Shown here: positions 26,090 through 37,748 of the stretch, in pieces
Layout: each line of letters begins with the position of its first letter
Position numbering within the stretch: the first letter of the stretch is position 1
Source of the DNA: Corynebacterium oculi
GTDB lineage: Bacteria > Actinomycetota > Actinomycetes > Mycobacteriales > Mycobacteriaceae
DNA: 64,000 bases
Assembly: GCF_001412105.1 (NCBI RefSeq)
Contig: NZ_LKST01000001.1
Coordinates: forward strand, 372,001 to 436,000
Direction of reading: 5' to 3'
Notes under the pieces: generated by a model
What the model saw: only the letters and a program-made list of their open reading frames with translations
The model's database searches: none
Told to the model about the DNA's origin: nothing
Translations under genes and position numbers: made by a program

Positions 26090-27286
26090 CTACTCGGCGT
26101 CCGCGACGCTAAAGCGGGCGCGCCGGTGCCGGGGGTTTTCCACCTCGTCGAGCAGCGCCACCGCAAAGGTTCCGGTGCTCACGAAGGAACCGGCGGGAGA
26201 GTCCGTGGAGAGGCGGTGCGACGCGGCGGCGGGGCCGGGGGCGATCTCCGGGGAGGGGGCGAGCATCGTCCAATCCAGGGCCTCCGGGGCCTGGCGGTAC
26301 AACGCCAGAATGCGCACGAAGGCGCGGGCCTCGGCCCGGTATTCCTCGGGGAAGTCGGGGGTATCCACCAGCAGCGTATTCTCATCGGCCTGGAGGCCGC
26401 CGGCCCCGCCCACCACGATCACGCGGGTATCCGGGGCGGCGGCGATGAGGCTGCGATGAGCCTCCACGATGGCGTCCGCCTCTCCGGTCGCGCGGTTGAT
26501 CGGAACGGTGACCACTAGGGCGTCGGCACCGCGCGCGGCGTCGAGTAGCGCCCCGGTATCGCTGACCTCCCCCTCGTGGTACTCCACGCCCTCCACCCGC
26601 TTCTCCGGGGCGGGAATATGGCGGGACAGGCCGAGGACCTCGTGGCCTCGGGAACGGGCCTCGGCGGCCACGGCGGAACCGATCATGCCGGTGGCGCCCA
26701 TGATGACAATGCGGGACATGCGTTCTCCTCGAAAAGAAGCGGGGGATGATTTCTCCTTCTTCAAGCCGGAAAGCACCGCCGTTATTCCCAGCACAAAAAA
26801 CTCCTCCGCGTTGGCCTCCGGGTGGGCGTCCGCGCCCAGGCCGGTGACCTCCCGCAACTGCCGCTGCGCCTGCTCCAAGGTGGCCGAGCCCAGGACAAAG
26901 GCCAGGAACGTCCGGGAGGTTACGGCGTCGCCGCCGAGCACGCGCCGACCCGCCGCCACCACCTCTCGGTGCAAGTCGGGCATGGAAAGGCCCGCCGTGA
27001 CGATCTCCGCTCCGTCGCGGTGGCTAAGGAGGCACGAGCGCACCAGCCGCGCGTATCTCACCGGGTCCAGGGGGGTATCGCCCGTCGGCGCGGCACCCAG
27101 GGCCGGGGCGAGCATGTGCCGCGCCACCATCTCCAGCAGGTGCTGCTTGCTCTCCACATGCCAGTACAGCGCGCCGGGGGTCACCCCCAGGTGCCGAGCT
27201 AGACGGCGCATGGAGAGGTCAGCGAGGCCGTAGCGGTCCACGATGTCCAGGCTCGCGCTAATCAGCGCTTCGCGGTGAAGATGCAC
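26090..27286 (-). CDS. TetR regulator fused to an NAD(P)-binding oxidoreductase
   Basis: A 398-residue open frame with two unrelated parts. Residues 1-189 are a TetR-family repressor: a helix-turn-helix (DLSMRRLARHLGVTPGALYWHV) and a C-terminal ligand domain. From Met190, residues 190-398 form an NmrA/SDR-type Rossmann protein with a GATGMIG dinucleotide motif. At the junction a strong ribosome-binding site (GAGGAG) sits 5 nt before an internal ATG at 26719. The two halves are therefore probably ancestral neighbours joined by loss of a stop or a small indel. The second protein may still be made separately from ATG 26719. TAGGCT lies 6 nt before GTG 27286. Confidence 0.75.
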   Translation of the reverse strand: MHLHREALISASLDIVDRYGLADLSMRRLARHLGVTPGALYWHVESKQHLLEMVARHMLAPALGAAPTGDTPLDPVRYARLVRSCLLSHRDGAEIVTAGLSMPDLHREVVAAGRRVLGGDAVTSRTFLAFVLGSATLEQAQRQLREVTGLGADAHPEANAEEFFVLGITAVLSGLKKEKSSPASFRGERMSRIVIMGATGMIGSAVAAEARSRGHEVLGLSRHIPAPEKRVEGVEYHEGEVSDTGALLDAARGADALVVTVPINRATGEADAIVEAHRSLIAAAPDTRVIVVGGAGGLQADENTLLVDTPDFPEEYRAEARAFVRILALYRQAPEALDWTMLAPSPEIAPGPAAASHRLSTDSPAGSFVSTGTFAVALLDEVENPRHRRARFSVADAE

Positions 27287-27292
27287 CCTGTC

Positions 27293-27298
27293 AGCCTA
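27293..27298 (-). promoter_or_regulatory. -10 element (TAGGCT) of the tetR fusion gene
   Basis: TAGGCT on the minus strand, 6 nt from GTG 27286. No operator palindrome was identified in the 179-bp gap. Confidence 0.45.
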
Positions 27299-27310
27299 GG
27301 CGCATCGGAC

Positions 27311-27320
27311 TATCGACGCC
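27311..27320 (-). repeat. GGCGTCGATA motif copy in intergenic DNA
   Basis: The reverse complement of GGCGTCGATA lies between the tetR fusion and the lipoprotein gene, outside any supported coding sequence. The same 10-mer occurs at 21, 10513, 33437, 43872, 48838, 53879 and 58819 on the plus strand and at 11193, 11700, 39530 and 59941 on the minus strand. Confidence 0.6.
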
Positions 27321-27383
27321 CGGCGGCGGGGGCACACCCGGCGGCCTGTAACGCCGGCCCGAGGGGGAGGCGATAATGCTTGG

Positions 27384-27389
27384 TAGAGT
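27384..27389 (+). promoter_or_regulatory. possible -10 element (TAGAGT) of the lipoprotein gene
   Basis: TAGAGT lies about 77 nt before GTG 27466, leaving a leader with an AGGAG ribosome-binding site. No clear -35 was seen. Confidence 0.35.
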
Positions 27390-27465
27390 GACATGCATCG
27401 GGCAGCGGGCTGCCTGAACACGCTGAACCGACAGCCGCCGAAAACCACAAAGGAGATGGAACCCC

Positions 27466-28188
27466 GTGGTGAACCTTTCCGCTTCCACCAAAGTCCTGAT
27501 CGCCGCCCTCGTGGCCGCCCCACTCGTGCTCAGCGGGTGCAGCAAGGATTCGGAGGATTCCACGGAGGCCTCGGCGTCCGCCACCAGCAGCGTTGCCGCC
27601 TCGGGCACGGCCGCCCCCTCGCAGGCCCCGAGCAGCCAGGCCCCGGCCAATACCGCCTCCGCCTCCCCGGCGGCACCCGAGCAGCAGCTCACTCCGGTGC
27701 CGCAGACCGCCCCGCCGGCGGGCACGCAGGCGGCGCAGGAGCGTAACGGCGCCCAGGGAGACCAGCAGAACCAGGCGCAACCGGCCCCGGCGGACGATAA
27801 CGGCCTGCCGATCGCCACCGTGGCCCCCATCCCCGGCGGGCAGCCCGCCAACGATCAGGACGCGGAGGCGATCCGCACGCTGGTCACCGGTTTTAATAAC
27901 GAGACCTCTATGCGCCGCAAGATGGAATACCTGCCGCAGCACACCTGTTCCCGGGTGATCCAGGAAAACGGCGGCCCCGAGGTCTTTGACTTCTCCGCGA
28001 TCCCGGATGTCAACCTCAACGACATGCCCGGCGGGGAGCAGTATGACTCCTCCGTGACGGAGGTGCGGGACATTGTGGTGGACAGCGACCAAGCCTCCGC
28101 CACCGTGGTGGCCACCTCCAATAACGGCCCCTCGGAGGCCACGCAGCGCTTCACCCGGGAGAACGGCGCGTGGACGTTCTGTAACTAA
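27466..28188 (+). CDS. secreted lipoprotein with low-complexity linker
   Basis: 240 residues. GTG 27466 (or 27469) follows AGGAGATGG. The signal peptide ends in the lipobox LSGC. A long Ser/Ala/Thr/Pro/Gln linker (about residues 25-110) leads to a ~120-residue globular domain with two Cys (HTCSRV and WTFCN at the extreme C-terminus) that could pair. The layout (signal, linker, small beta domain, C-terminal TRENGAWTFCN) echoes the Mtb12-like lipoprotein at 810. Function unknown. Confidence 0.75.
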   Translation: MVNLSASTKVLIAALVAAPLVLSGCSKDSEDSTEASASATSSVAASGTAAPSQAPSSQAPANTASASPAAPEQQLTPVPQTAPPAGTQAAQERNGAQGDQQNQAQPAPADDNGLPIATVAPIPGGQPANDQDAEAIRTLVTGFNNETSMRRKMEYLPQHTCSRVIQENGGPEVFDFSAIPDVNLNDMPGGEQYDSSVTEVRDIVVDSDQASATVVATSNNGPSEATQRFTRENGAWTFCN

Positions 28189-28782
28189 ATGTCGGTGCGA
28201 ATGCGCGCGGCGCTCAGCGCGGCCAGCGGCGTGCTGGCGCTGAGCGCGCTTCTTTTTCTCGCCGCGGGGCTGCTGTGGGGACTGGCGTACCCGAGTTATC
28301 GCGGCACCCTGCTCGAAGGCGGAACCGTGGCCCTAGAGCCCGGCCAGGGGACGGAATTTAGCGCCTGGTTACTGCTGGTGCTGGGCACGGGCCTGATTGC
28401 CAGCGCGCTGGCGGTGGGGGTGTTCCTGCGCTCGGAGCGCAGCCGTAGCCTCCTGATGCAGGTGTGGTTGGGGCTGCTCGCCGCCGGGGGAACCGCCTGC
28501 GCCTATGAGGTGGGGCTGTGGCTGGCGCGGCGGCGCGTTCCGGTTCCCGATCCCACGGCGCTTCGCCCTGGAGATGAGGTAGAAATCCTCGGCGCGGTGG
28601 GGCTGGGGGCACCCATTGCCTTTTTATTCCCCGCGCTCATGGCGGTGCTGGCCTATTGGAGCTGCCTGGTGATAACCCCCGGCGAGCCCGGAGCCTTGAC
28701 GGCAGGTGCGGCGGGAGCCCTCAGCGATGAGGCCCAGGACACACCGGGATATTACAATCAAGAGGCAGAAAAAACGTCCTGA
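28189..28782 (+). CDS. four-helix membrane protein of unknown function
   Basis: 197 residues, with ATG directly abutting the lipoprotein stop, so the two form an operon. Four hydrophobic segments are visible (about residues 12-34, 58-80, 88-110 and 140-165). It ends 18 nt before hisD, and the likely hisD -10 lies within its 3' end. No family is recognised. Confidence 0.7.
   Translation: MSVRMRAALSAASGVLALSALLFLAAGLLWGLAYPSYRGTLLEGGTVALEPGQGTEFSAWLLLVLGTGLIASALAVGVFLRSERSRSLLMQVWLGLLAAGGTACAYEVGLWLARRRVPVPDPTALRPGDEVEILGAVGLGAPIAFLFPALMAVLAYWSCLVITPGEPGALTAGAAGALSDEAQDTPGYYNQEAEKTS
28753..28758 (+). promoter_or_regulatory. possible -10 element (TACAAT) of hisD
   Basis: TACAAT sits inside the last codons of the preceding gene, about 42 nt before ATG 28801. 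No consensus -35 is visible at the expected spacing. If correct, the hisD leader is only ~35 nt. Confidence 0.35.
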
Positions 28783-28800
28783 CGGAAAGCAGAGCGCCCT

Positions 28801-31249
<2,449 letters not shown>

Positions 31250-31289
31250 GGCCGCGATGATCGGGATAACCAGAAAGGATCTTTCAACT

Positions 31290-31892
31290 ATGCCGCAACG
31301 CATTGGCCGCGCCGAGCGGGCCACCAGCGAATCCCAGATTTCCGTGGAGATCAACCTTGACGGCGCCGGAACCGCTCAGATTAATACCGGCCTGCCCTTT
31401 TTTGACCACATGCTCACCGCCTTTGCCACCCACGGCTGCGTGGATCTCACGGTGCAAGCCAAAGGTGATATTGAGGTGGACGCCCATCACACCGTGGAGG
31501 ACACCGCGATTGTGCTGGGCACGGCGATTGCTCAAGCGCTAGGCACCAAGGCGGGAATCCGCCGCTTTGGCTCCCAACAACTGCCGATGGACGAGGCCCT
31601 GGTAGAGGCCGTGGTGGATATTTCCGGCCGACCGTACTTTGAGATGCGCGGGGAGCCGGAGCACATGGTGCACCAGATCATCGGGGGGCACTACGCCACG
31701 GTGATTAACCGGCACTTCTTTGCATCCCTGGCCTTCCACTCCCACATCACCCTGCACCTGGTGTGCCACTATGGGCGCGATCCGCACCACATTACGGAGG
31801 CGGAGTACAAGGCGGTGGCACGCGCACTGCGCCAGGCCTGGGAACCCGATCCCCGGGTGAAAGACATTCCCTCCACCAAGGGGGCGCTCTAG
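31290..31892 (+). CDS. hisB: imidazoleglycerol-phosphate dehydratase
   Basis: A 200-residue monofunctional IGP dehydratase without the HisN phosphatase domain of E. coli HisB. Two His-rich metal-binding motifs are seen: [12 protein letters not shown] and [16 protein letters not shown]. Start ATG 31290 follows an AGAAAGGATC site; an earlier in-frame start at 31239 overlaps hisC and is disfavoured. Confidence 0.95.
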   Translation: MPQRIGRAERATSESQISVEINLDGAGTAQINTGLPFFDHMLTAFATHGCVDLTVQAKGDIEVDAHHTVEDTAIVLGTAIAQALGTKAGIRRFGSQQLPMDEALVEAVVDISGRPYFEMRGEPEHMVHQIIGGHYATVINRHFFASLAFHSHITLHLVCHYGRDPHHITEAEYKAVARALRQAWEPDPRVKDIPSTKGAL

Positions 31893-31893
31893 C

Positions 31894-32100
31894 ATGGAGA
31901 CGCTGCTCGCGGCCGCCCAGGGGGCCAATAGCACGAATAACTGGTTTATTTACCTCATGTTTGCGGTGGCCGGGATCCTGGTGGGCGGCACGTGGTCCGC
32001 TTACCAAAACGGCGCGAAGAAACTCACCCTTGTGTGTGGTACGCTTGCCGCCCTCGCCCTGGCGGGGGCGATACTGTGGCTGATAGGAGGAATGAGGTAA
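31894..32100 (+). CDS. small membrane protein in the his operon
   Basis: 68 residues with two hydrophobic helices (about residues 17-35 and 44-64), starting 1 nt after the hisB stop. Its position corresponds to a small orf found between hisB and hisH in C. glutamicum, as I recall. No function is known. Confidence 0.75.
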   Translation: METLLAAAQGANSTNNWFIYLMFAVAGILVGGTWSAYQNGAKKLTLVCGTLAALALAGAILWLIGGMR

Positions 32101-33447
32101 GTGGCAGATCGGGAGTACGGCCAGCACACCCAGAGCGCGGAAGCGCGGCGGATCAGCAGCGTGTGGCAGACTCCCGGTTATATTCCCACCCTGCTGGCGG
32201 TGGCCTGTGCTTTCGGCTCGTGGTCGCTCCTGCTGCCGGTGGTGCCCTCGGCGGTGCTCGACGCGGGCGGCGGCGATCTGCTGGCCGGGGCCACCACCGG
32301 CATTTTCATGGCGGCCACGGTGCTCACCCAGATGTGTACCCCGGCGCTGCTGCGGCGCGTGGGCTATAACCCCGTGATGGTGGCCTCCGCGCTCATGCTG
32401 GGGCTGCCCTCCCTGGGGTACCTGATGGGCATGGACGCGGCACCGGCCCTGCTGTTTTCCGCGCTGCGCGGGGTGGGCTTTGGCGCGCTCACCGTGGCGG
32501 AATCGGCCCTGGTTGCGGAGCTGGTGCCCGTGCGGTTTCTGGGGAAGGCCTCGGGAATGTTGGGGGTGTTCATCGGCCTGGCACAGATGGCATTCCTGCC
32601 CCTGGGCCTCGTCCTGGGTCAGACGGCCCTGGGATACCCGGGGGTGTACGTGCTCGCGGCGGCGGTGGGTGCGCTGGCGGGGGCGATGTGCCTGCGGATT
32701 CCCAAGCTGAAGGCCTCGCGGACGGCCCCGGCGGAAACCCCGGACGCCCGGCGGGAGGAGGAACCCCGCCCCCTGCCCGCCGTGTCCACCTGGAAGCTGG
32801 TGACGGTGCCCGCCCTGGCCGTCACGAGCATCTCCATGAGCTTCGGGGCGGTCTCCTCGTTCCTCCCGGCGGCGGTCACGGCGCTGGACGCGGATCTCGG
32901 GGCGCTGTTGGCGGGCTTCATACTTTCTATCGTGGGTGGAGCCTCCATGATCTTCCGGTACTTCTCCGGTATGTTTGCGGATCGTCGCGGCACGCCCGGA
33001 GCGCTGATGATTCCCGGGCAGGTGTTGGCGGGCCTGGGCGTGGCGCTGACCGCCGCCGTGCTGATGGCCGAGGGGTCGGTGTGGTGGTTGGTGCTGGGGG
33101 CGGTGGCCTTTGGCGGTGGCTTTGGCGTGGTGCAAAACGAGGCGCTGTTGTCCATGTTCCTGCGGCTGCCGCGGTCGAAGGTCTCGGAGGCCTCGGCCAT
33201 CTGGAATATCGCCTACGATTCCGGCACGGGGGTGGGTTCCTTCCTCCTGGGCGCGGTGGCGGCCCGCGCGGCGTATTCCGGTGCCTTTGCCACGGCGGCG
33301 GCGCTCATCGCGGTGGGCATCGCGCTCACGGCGGCCGATGCCTTCGCCGGGCGGCATAGGCTCACGGAGTATCACAACACCCGCGCGCGCCTGCGGCAGA
33401 TTCCGGCGGCGCGGCGGGCGTGGCGGCTGGTGCGGCGGCGTCGATAA
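32101..33447 (+). CDS. MFS transporter in the his operon
   Basis: 448 residues with twelve hydrophobic helices. The GTG start abuts the previous stop. The family is the major facilitator superfamily of nitrate/nitrite or cyanate-permease type organisation. Its position between hisB and hisH is the same as a transmembrane orf in the C. glutamicum his cluster. Transport of histidine or intermediates is speculative. Its TAA stop lies inside a GGCGTCGATA motif at 33437-33446. Confidence 0.85.
   Translation: MADREYGQHTQSAEARRISSVWQTPGYIPTLLAVACAFGSWSLLLPVVPSAVLDAGGGDLLAGATTGIFMAATVLTQMCTPALLRRVGYNPVMVASALMLGLPSLGYLMGMDAAPALLFSALRGVGFGALTVAESALVAELVPVRFLGKASGMLGVFIGLAQMAFLPLGLVLGQTALGYPGVYVLAAAVGALAGAMCLRIPKLKASRTAPAETPDARREEEPRPLPAVSTWKLVTVPALAVTSISMSFGAVSSFLPAAVTALDADLGALLAGFILSIVGGASMIFRYFSGMFADRRGTPGALMIPGQVLAGLGVALTAAVLMAEGSVWWLVLGAVAFGGGFGVVQNEALLSMFLRLPRSKVSEASAIWNIAYDSGTGVGSFLLGAVAARAAYSGAFATAAALIAVGIALTAADAFAGRHRLTEYHNTRARLRQIPAARRAWRLVRRRR
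33437..33446 (+). repeat. GGCGTCGATA motif copy at the MFS stop codon
   Basis: The 13-mer GGCGTCGATAAGC spans the last sense codons and the stop of the MFS gene, 7 bp before the hisH -10. Confidence 0.6.
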
Positions 33448-33453
33448 GCGCAG

Positions 33454-33459
33454 TAGAAT
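33454..33459 (+). promoter_or_regulatory. internal -10 element (TAGAAT) of hisH
   Basis: TAGAAT ends 7 nt before ATG 33467, implying a leaderless internal promoter for the hisH part of the his cluster. Confidence 0.5.
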
Positions 33460-33466
33460 AATCCGC

Positions 33467-34102
33467 ATGTCTGCGCATGTGGCTCTTTTAGATTATGGTG
33501 CTGGTAATTTGCGTTCGGCACAGCGGGCCTTAGAGCACGTGGGTGCCCGGGTGAGCGTGACCGCCGAGGCGGAGGTGGCCACGCAGGCCGACGGCCTGGT
33601 GGTGCCCGGAGTGGGGGCCTTTTCCTACTGCATGGAGGGCCTGCGCAGTATTTACGGGCCGCGCATCATCGGCCAACGCCTAGCCGGGGGCCGCCCGGTG
33701 CTGGGTATCTGCGTGGGGCACCAGATCTTATTCGAGCGCGGGGTGGAGCATGGCGTGGACACGCCGGGCTGCGGGCAGTGGCCGGGCGTGGTGGAGCAAC
33801 TACAAGCCCCGGTGCTGCCGCACGTGGGGTGGAACACGGTGCAGCGGCCGCAGGATTCCGCGATGTTTGCGGGCATTGATCCTCAGGAGCGTTTTTATTT
33901 TGTGCATTCCTTTGGCGTGCGCACCTGGGAGTTTGAGGGCGATGACCTCACCGAACCCCCGGCGGTGACCTGGGCTGAACACGGCGGTGATCGCTTTGTT
34001 GCGGCGGTGGAGAACGGCCCGCTGTGGGCCACGCAGTTCCACCCGGAGAAGTCCGGGGAGGCGGGCCTGCGGCTGCTGCGCAACTGGGTGGAGCAATTAT
34101 AG
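33467..34102 (+). CDS. hisH: imidazole glycerol phosphate synthase, glutaminase subunit
   Basis: A 211-residue class I glutamine amidotransferase that delivers ammonia to HisF. The nucleophile Cys lies in [14 protein letters not shown], and the His/Glu of the triad in QFHPEKSG near the C-terminus. An in-frame upstream extension to 33110 overlaps the MFS gene and is not real. ATG 33467 is leaderless. Confidence 0.95.
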   Translation: MSAHVALLDYGAGNLRSAQRALEHVGARVSVTAEAEVATQADGLVVPGVGAFSYCMEGLRSIYGPRIIGQRLAGGRPVLGICVGHQILFERGVEHGVDTPGCGQWPGVVEQLQAPVLPHVGWNTVQRPQDSAMFAGIDPQERFYFVHSFGVRTWEFEGDDLTEPPAVTWAEHGGDRFVAAVENGPLWATQFHPEKSGEAGLRLLRNWVEQL

Positions 34103-34123
34103 CCAGGGGCGCGGGCGCGCGGC

Positions 34124-34129
34124 TAGACT
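34124..34129 (+). promoter_or_regulatory. -10 element (TAGACT) of hisA
   Basis: TAGACT ends 8 nt before ATG 34138. Confidence 0.45.
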
Positions 34130-34137
34130 GTGTGGCT

Positions 34138-34881
34138 ATGATCCTGACACTCCTGCCCGCAGTAGACATTTCCGAAGGCAAGGCGGTGCGCCTGCACCAG
34201 GGGGCGGCCGGGACGGAAAAGTCCTACGGCAGCCCCCTCGACGCCGCCCTGGCCTGGCAGGAGCAGGGCGCGCAGTGGGTGCATCTGGTGGACATTGACG
34301 CCGCCTTTGGGCGCGGGAGCAACCACGAGATCCTGGCGGAGATCGCCGGGAAGCTGGACATTTCCGTGGACATCGCCGGGGGAATCCGCGATGACGCCTC
34401 CGTGGAGCGAGCCCTGGCCACCGGGGCCTCGCGGATCAACATCGGCACGGCGGCCATAGAAAACCCCGAGTGGATCGCGCGTGTGCTGGAGCGCCACGGC
34501 GATACCGTGGCTATTGATCTGGCCGCGCAGGAAGTTGAGGGAGAATGGCGGGCTAAGACGCGCGGCTGGGCGGCCGACGCCGGCGATCTCTGGGAGGTCT
34601 TGGAGCGCCTCGACTCGGCGGGCTGCCAGCGTTTCGTGGTCACGGACGTATCCCGGGACGGCACGCTCGGCGGCCCGAACGTGGATCTCCTGTGGGAGGT
34701 CGCCGCCGCTACCGACGCCGCCGTGACCGCCTCGGGGGGCATCTCCACGGTGGCCGATATTACCGCGCTGGCCCGGGTGGCCGAGGAGGGCATTGATTCC
34801 GCCATCGTGGGCAAGGCCCTCTACGAGGGAACCGTGAGCCTGCCAGAGGCGCTGGCGGCGCTGGAAGCGCTCGCGCGGTAG
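34138..34881 (+). CDS. hisA: ProFAR isomerase (possibly PriA-type)
   Basis: A 247-residue (beta/alpha)8 barrel that isomerises ProFAR to PRFAR. The catalytic Asp residues lie in [13 protein letters not shown] and [14 protein letters not shown]. In mycobacteria the equivalent PriA also does the TrpF reaction. Corynebacteria usually have a separate trpF, so bifunctionality is uncertain here. Confidence 0.93.
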   Translation: MILTLLPAVDISEGKAVRLHQGAAGTEKSYGSPLDAALAWQEQGAQWVHLVDIDAAFGRGSNHEILAEIAGKLDISVDIAGGIRDDASVERALATGASRINIGTAAIENPEWIARVLERHGDTVAIDLAAQEVEGEWRAKTRGWAADAGDLWEVLERLDSAGCQRFVVTDVSRDGTLGGPNVDLLWEVAAATDAAVTASGGISTVADITALARVAEEGIDSAIVGKALYEGTVSLPEALAALEALAR

Positions 34882-34938
34882 CAAAACCGAAGGAATACGA
34901 GGCAGCATTTTGCCCAGGCGCAAGCGTAAGGAGGCCGC

Positions 34939-35769
34939 GTGGACGCGCAAGAATTACTGGCCATAGCGCAGGCCGTGGTGGACGAGGCCGAGGCCCTTTT
35001 CCTGCGCGGGGTGGGCACGCTTGAGCGCCACGAGAAGGCGCCGGGGGAGTACGTCACCGACGTGGATCTGCGCATCGAGGACTACGTGCGCACCACGCTC
35101 ATTCAGCTCACCGGGATCTCCGTATATGGGGAGGAACACGGCGGGCGGCTGGGTTCGGACCCGGTGTGGGTGATCGATCCCATCGACGGCACCGCCAACT
35201 ACGCCGTGGGCAACCCGCTTTGCTCCATCTTGTTGAGCCTCCTGGTGGATTGTCGGCCGGTGTTGGCCATCAGTTCCCTGCCGCTGCTCGGGCGCAGGCT
35301 GAGCGCCTGGGAGGGGGGAGGATTGCAGGTCAACGGCAGCCCCGCCACCCCGCTGAGGGCCGCGGATAAGGACGCTAAGGATAAGGATATAGCCCAGGTG
35401 GGCCTCTCCTCGCTGTCCTCCCAGACGCGGTGCGGGTATTCCACCTTCACCCGCCATCGGCTCCTGGCCCGCCTCTCCCAGACCTACCTGCGCCCCCGCG
35501 TGACCGGCTCGGTGGGGGTGGATCTGGCTTTTGCCGCGCAGGGGATCTTTGCCGGGGCCATCTCCTTCTCCCCGCATGCCTGGGATAACGCCGCCGGTGC
35601 TTTGCTGATCAGCGAGGCCGGGGGAGTGGTCACCGACATTGCCGGGAGACCCTGGACCCCGGAGTCCTCCGGCCTGGTGGCGGGCGATGCCGCCACTCAC
35701 GCGGTGGTGCTGAGTACCATGAAAATGGCATTATTACCGGAAGGGGATCGCGCTGATGACCAGCGCTAA
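34939..35769 (+). CDS. impA: inositol monophosphatase-family phosphatase
   Basis: 276 residues of the IMPase fold. The metal-binding motif IDPIDGTANYAVGN and the C-terminal WDNAAGALLISEAGG are both present. GTG 34939 follows GGAGG by 4 nt. In C. glutamicum a gene called impA sits at this place in the his cluster, while the main histidinol-phosphate phosphatase is HisN elsewhere. A contribution to histidinol phosphate dephosphorylation is possible but inferred. Confidence 0.88.
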   Translation: MDAQELLAIAQAVVDEAEALFLRGVGTLERHEKAPGEYVTDVDLRIEDYVRTTLIQLTGISVYGEEHGGRLGSDPVWVIDPIDGTANYAVGNPLCSILLSLLVDCRPVLAISSLPLLGRRLSAWEGGGLQVNGSPATPLRAADKDAKDKDIAQVGLSSLSSQTRCGYSTFTRHRLLARLSQTYLRPRVTGSVGVDLAFAAQGIFAGAISFSPHAWDNAAGALLISEAGGVVTDIAGRPWTPESSGLVAGDAATHAVVLSTMKMALLPEGDRADDQR

Positions 35770-35819
35770 TCCCCCAAGAATCCCAAAAATTACGCGATAG
35801 AGACGGTGGAAGGTAACCG

Positions 35820-36584
35820 ATGGCGCTAGCGGTGCGGGTGATCCCCTGCCTGGACGTTGATGAAGGCCGTGTGGTCAAGGGCATCAACTTTGCTGACCTT
35901 AAGGACGCGGGCGACCCCGTGGAACTGGCCACGCGCTACGGGCGCGAGGGGGCAGACGAGGTGACCTTCCTCGACGTGAGCGCCTCGGCCGCCGGGCGCG
36001 GCACCATGATCGAGGTGGTGCGCCGCACCGCCGAGGCCCTGTTCATTCCGCTCACCGTGGGCGGCGGGGTGCGCAGCGCTAAGGACGTGCGCGCCCTGCT
36101 GCGTGCCGGGGCGGATAAGGTCTCGGTCAACACCGCGGCGCTGGCCCGCCCGGAGTTGCTGAGGGAGCTTTCCCAGCAGTTCGGCGCCCAGTGCATCGTG
36201 CTCTCCGTGGACGCGCGCCGCAGTGCGGAGCAACCCTCCGGCTTCGAGGTGACCACGCACGGGGGGCGTCGTTCCGCAGGCGTGGACGCCGTGGCCTGGG
36301 CGCGCCGGGCGCAGGAGCTGGGTGTGGGGGAGATCCTGCTGAACTCGATGGACGCCGATGGCACCCGCGATGGCTTTGACCTCGAACTCATTCGGGCGGT
36401 GCGGGCGGCGGTGACCATTCCCGTGATCGCCTCGGGCGGTGCGGGCAGCGCGGCGGACTTTCCACCCGCCGTGGAGGCCGGGGCGGATGCCGTGCTGGCT
36501 GCCTCGATCTTCCACTTTGGGATGACCTCTATCCCCGAGGTTAAGGCGGGTCTGGCCGAGGCGGGCCAGGAGGTACGGCGATGA
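35820..36584 (+). CDS. hisF: imidazole glycerol phosphate synthase, cyclase subunit
   Basis: A 254-residue barrel that uses HisH-derived ammonia to close the imidazole ring. The catalytic Asp residues are in [15 protein letters not shown] and [10 protein letters not shown], and GGVRS and ASGGAGS phosphate loops are present. The gene overlaps hisI by 4 nt (ATGA). Confidence 0.96.
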   Translation: MALAVRVIPCLDVDEGRVVKGINFADLKDAGDPVELATRYGREGADEVTFLDVSASAAGRGTMIEVVRRTAEALFIPLTVGGGVRSAKDVRALLRAGADKVSVNTAALARPELLRELSQQFGAQCIVLSVDARRSAEQPSGFEVTTHGGRRSAGVDAVAWARRAQELGVGEILLNSMDADGTRDGFDLELIRAVRAAVTIPVIASGGAGSAADFPPAVEAGADAVLAASIFHFGMTSIPEVKAGLAEAGQEVRR

Positions 36585-36949
36585 GCGCGGCGGTGGAGCA
36601 GTACACCCTCGATGCGGACATCGCGCGCCGGGTGCGCTTCAACCAGGAGGGGCTGGTGCCGGCCATCGCTCAGGACGCTCGCAGCGGTGCCGTGCTCATG
36701 CTGGCCTGGATGGACGCCACGGCGCTGGCGCACACGCTGGCCACCCGGCAGGGCACCTACTGGTCGCGCTCGCGCGGGGAATACTGGATCAAGGGCGCCA
36801 CCTCCGGGCACACCCAGGCGGTGCGTGAGGTGCGCCTGGATTGCGATGGCGATACCGTGCTGCTCCTCGTGGATCAGGAGGGGGCGGCCTGCCACACGGG
36901 GGATCGCACGTGCTTCGATGCGGGCCTCCTTGTGGGTGAGCCCGCATGA
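36581..36949 (+). CDS. hisI: phosphoribosyl-AMP cyclohydrolase
   Basis: A 122-residue Zn-dependent enzyme opening the purine ring of PR-AMP. It contains the [12 protein letters not shown] start, the [17 protein letters not shown] core and the Cys ligands in RLDCDGD and [10 protein letters not shown]. The hisE pyrophosphohydrolase domain is absent, as expected when hisE is separate. It overlaps both neighbours by 4 nt. Confidence 0.95.
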   Translation: MSAAVEQYTLDADIARRVRFNQEGLVPAIAQDARSGAVLMLAWMDATALAHTLATRQGTYWSRSRGEYWIKGATSGHTQAVREVRLDCDGDTVLLLVDQEGAACHTGDRTCFDAGLLVGEPA

Positions 36950-37620
36950 GCGCGGCGGCCTCGCGCCGGCCCGGCCGCGTGGCGGCGCTGGGATTGCTGG
37001 TGGCCGCGGGCCTGAACTGGGCGGCCTCGCGCATGACGTGGTTGGACGTGGAGGCCTTCGACGATAAATCGGGGGCCGTCTCCGCCTCGTTAACGGGGGC
37101 CACCTGGGCCACGGAACTCACCGCCGTGGCGCTGCTGCTGGCCGCCGGGTGCGTGGCTGGTTTGGCTTTACGACGCCTCGGCCGCCGCGTGGTCGGCACC
37201 GTGTGCGCCTTGGCGGGGGCCGGGATAGCCTGGATTCCCGTGCGCACCCTGAACCAGGAGATCGATACCCAGCGCGTACACAGTCTGCTCAGCAGCAGCG
37301 TGGAGGGGGGAGCGCAGACCGCCACCGGAACCCAGGCGGGATCGGTGACGCTCTCGGAGTGGGCGGAAATATCCTCGGTGACCCTGCACTACGCGGGCCC
37401 CGGGCTCAGCGTGGCCGGGGCGGCGATCGCCCTGGTGTGCGGGATTATCCTGGCCCTGCGCCCGGGGCAGGACGCTGCCACGATGAACCGTTACGAGCGC
37501 AAGCAGAGCCGCCAGCAACGCCTGCGCGATGACCTTAACAACGCACCGGATTCCGGGCGCGTGATGTGGGACGCGCTGGACGCGGATATTGATCCCACGG
37601 AGGACACGCGGCGAGACTAG
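36946..37620 (+). CDS. Trp-biosynthesis-associated membrane protein (TIGR02234-like)
   Basis: 224 residues with four hydrophobic segments, an N-terminal [11 protein letters not shown] motif after helix 1 and a charged C-terminal tail containing [11 protein letters not shown]. This matches the Trp_oprn_chp family found between hisI/trpE and trpC in actinobacteria. Function is unknown. It is coupled to hisI by an ATGA overlap. Confidence 0.85.
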   Translation: MSAAASRRPGRVAALGLLVAAGLNWAASRMTWLDVEAFDDKSGAVSASLTGATWATELTAVALLLAAGCVAGLALRRLGRRVVGTVCALAGAGIAWIPVRTLNQEIDTQRVHSLLSSSVEGGAQTATGTQAGSVTLSEWAEISSVTLHYAGPGLSVAGAAIALVCGIILALRPGQDAATMNRYERKQSRQQRLRDDLNNAPDSGRVMWDALDADIDPTEDTRRD

Positions 37621-37748
37621 CCGGCGGGCGGCCCGGTGGCCCGGCGGCGAGGCCACGTGATTTTTCTCTGTTCTGCGCAGCGGTTATCCTGTGTGGGGAA
37701 TCCACAGGTGGTATGAGTCACGTCCGGGACATGAGCGGAGGAGGGGCC

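Noticed and set aside
27393..27746. 117-codon frame overlapping the start of the 27466 lipoprotein
   Set aside because: Its ATG is only 3 nt from the candidate -10 and the product is an Arg/Gly/Pro-rich alternative reading of a clear lipoprotein signal and linker.
31792..33468. 558-codon minus-strand frame opposite the his-operon MFS gene
   Set aside because: Arg/His/Gln-rich product without domains; the plus strand has a 12-helix transporter in an operon with tight spacing.
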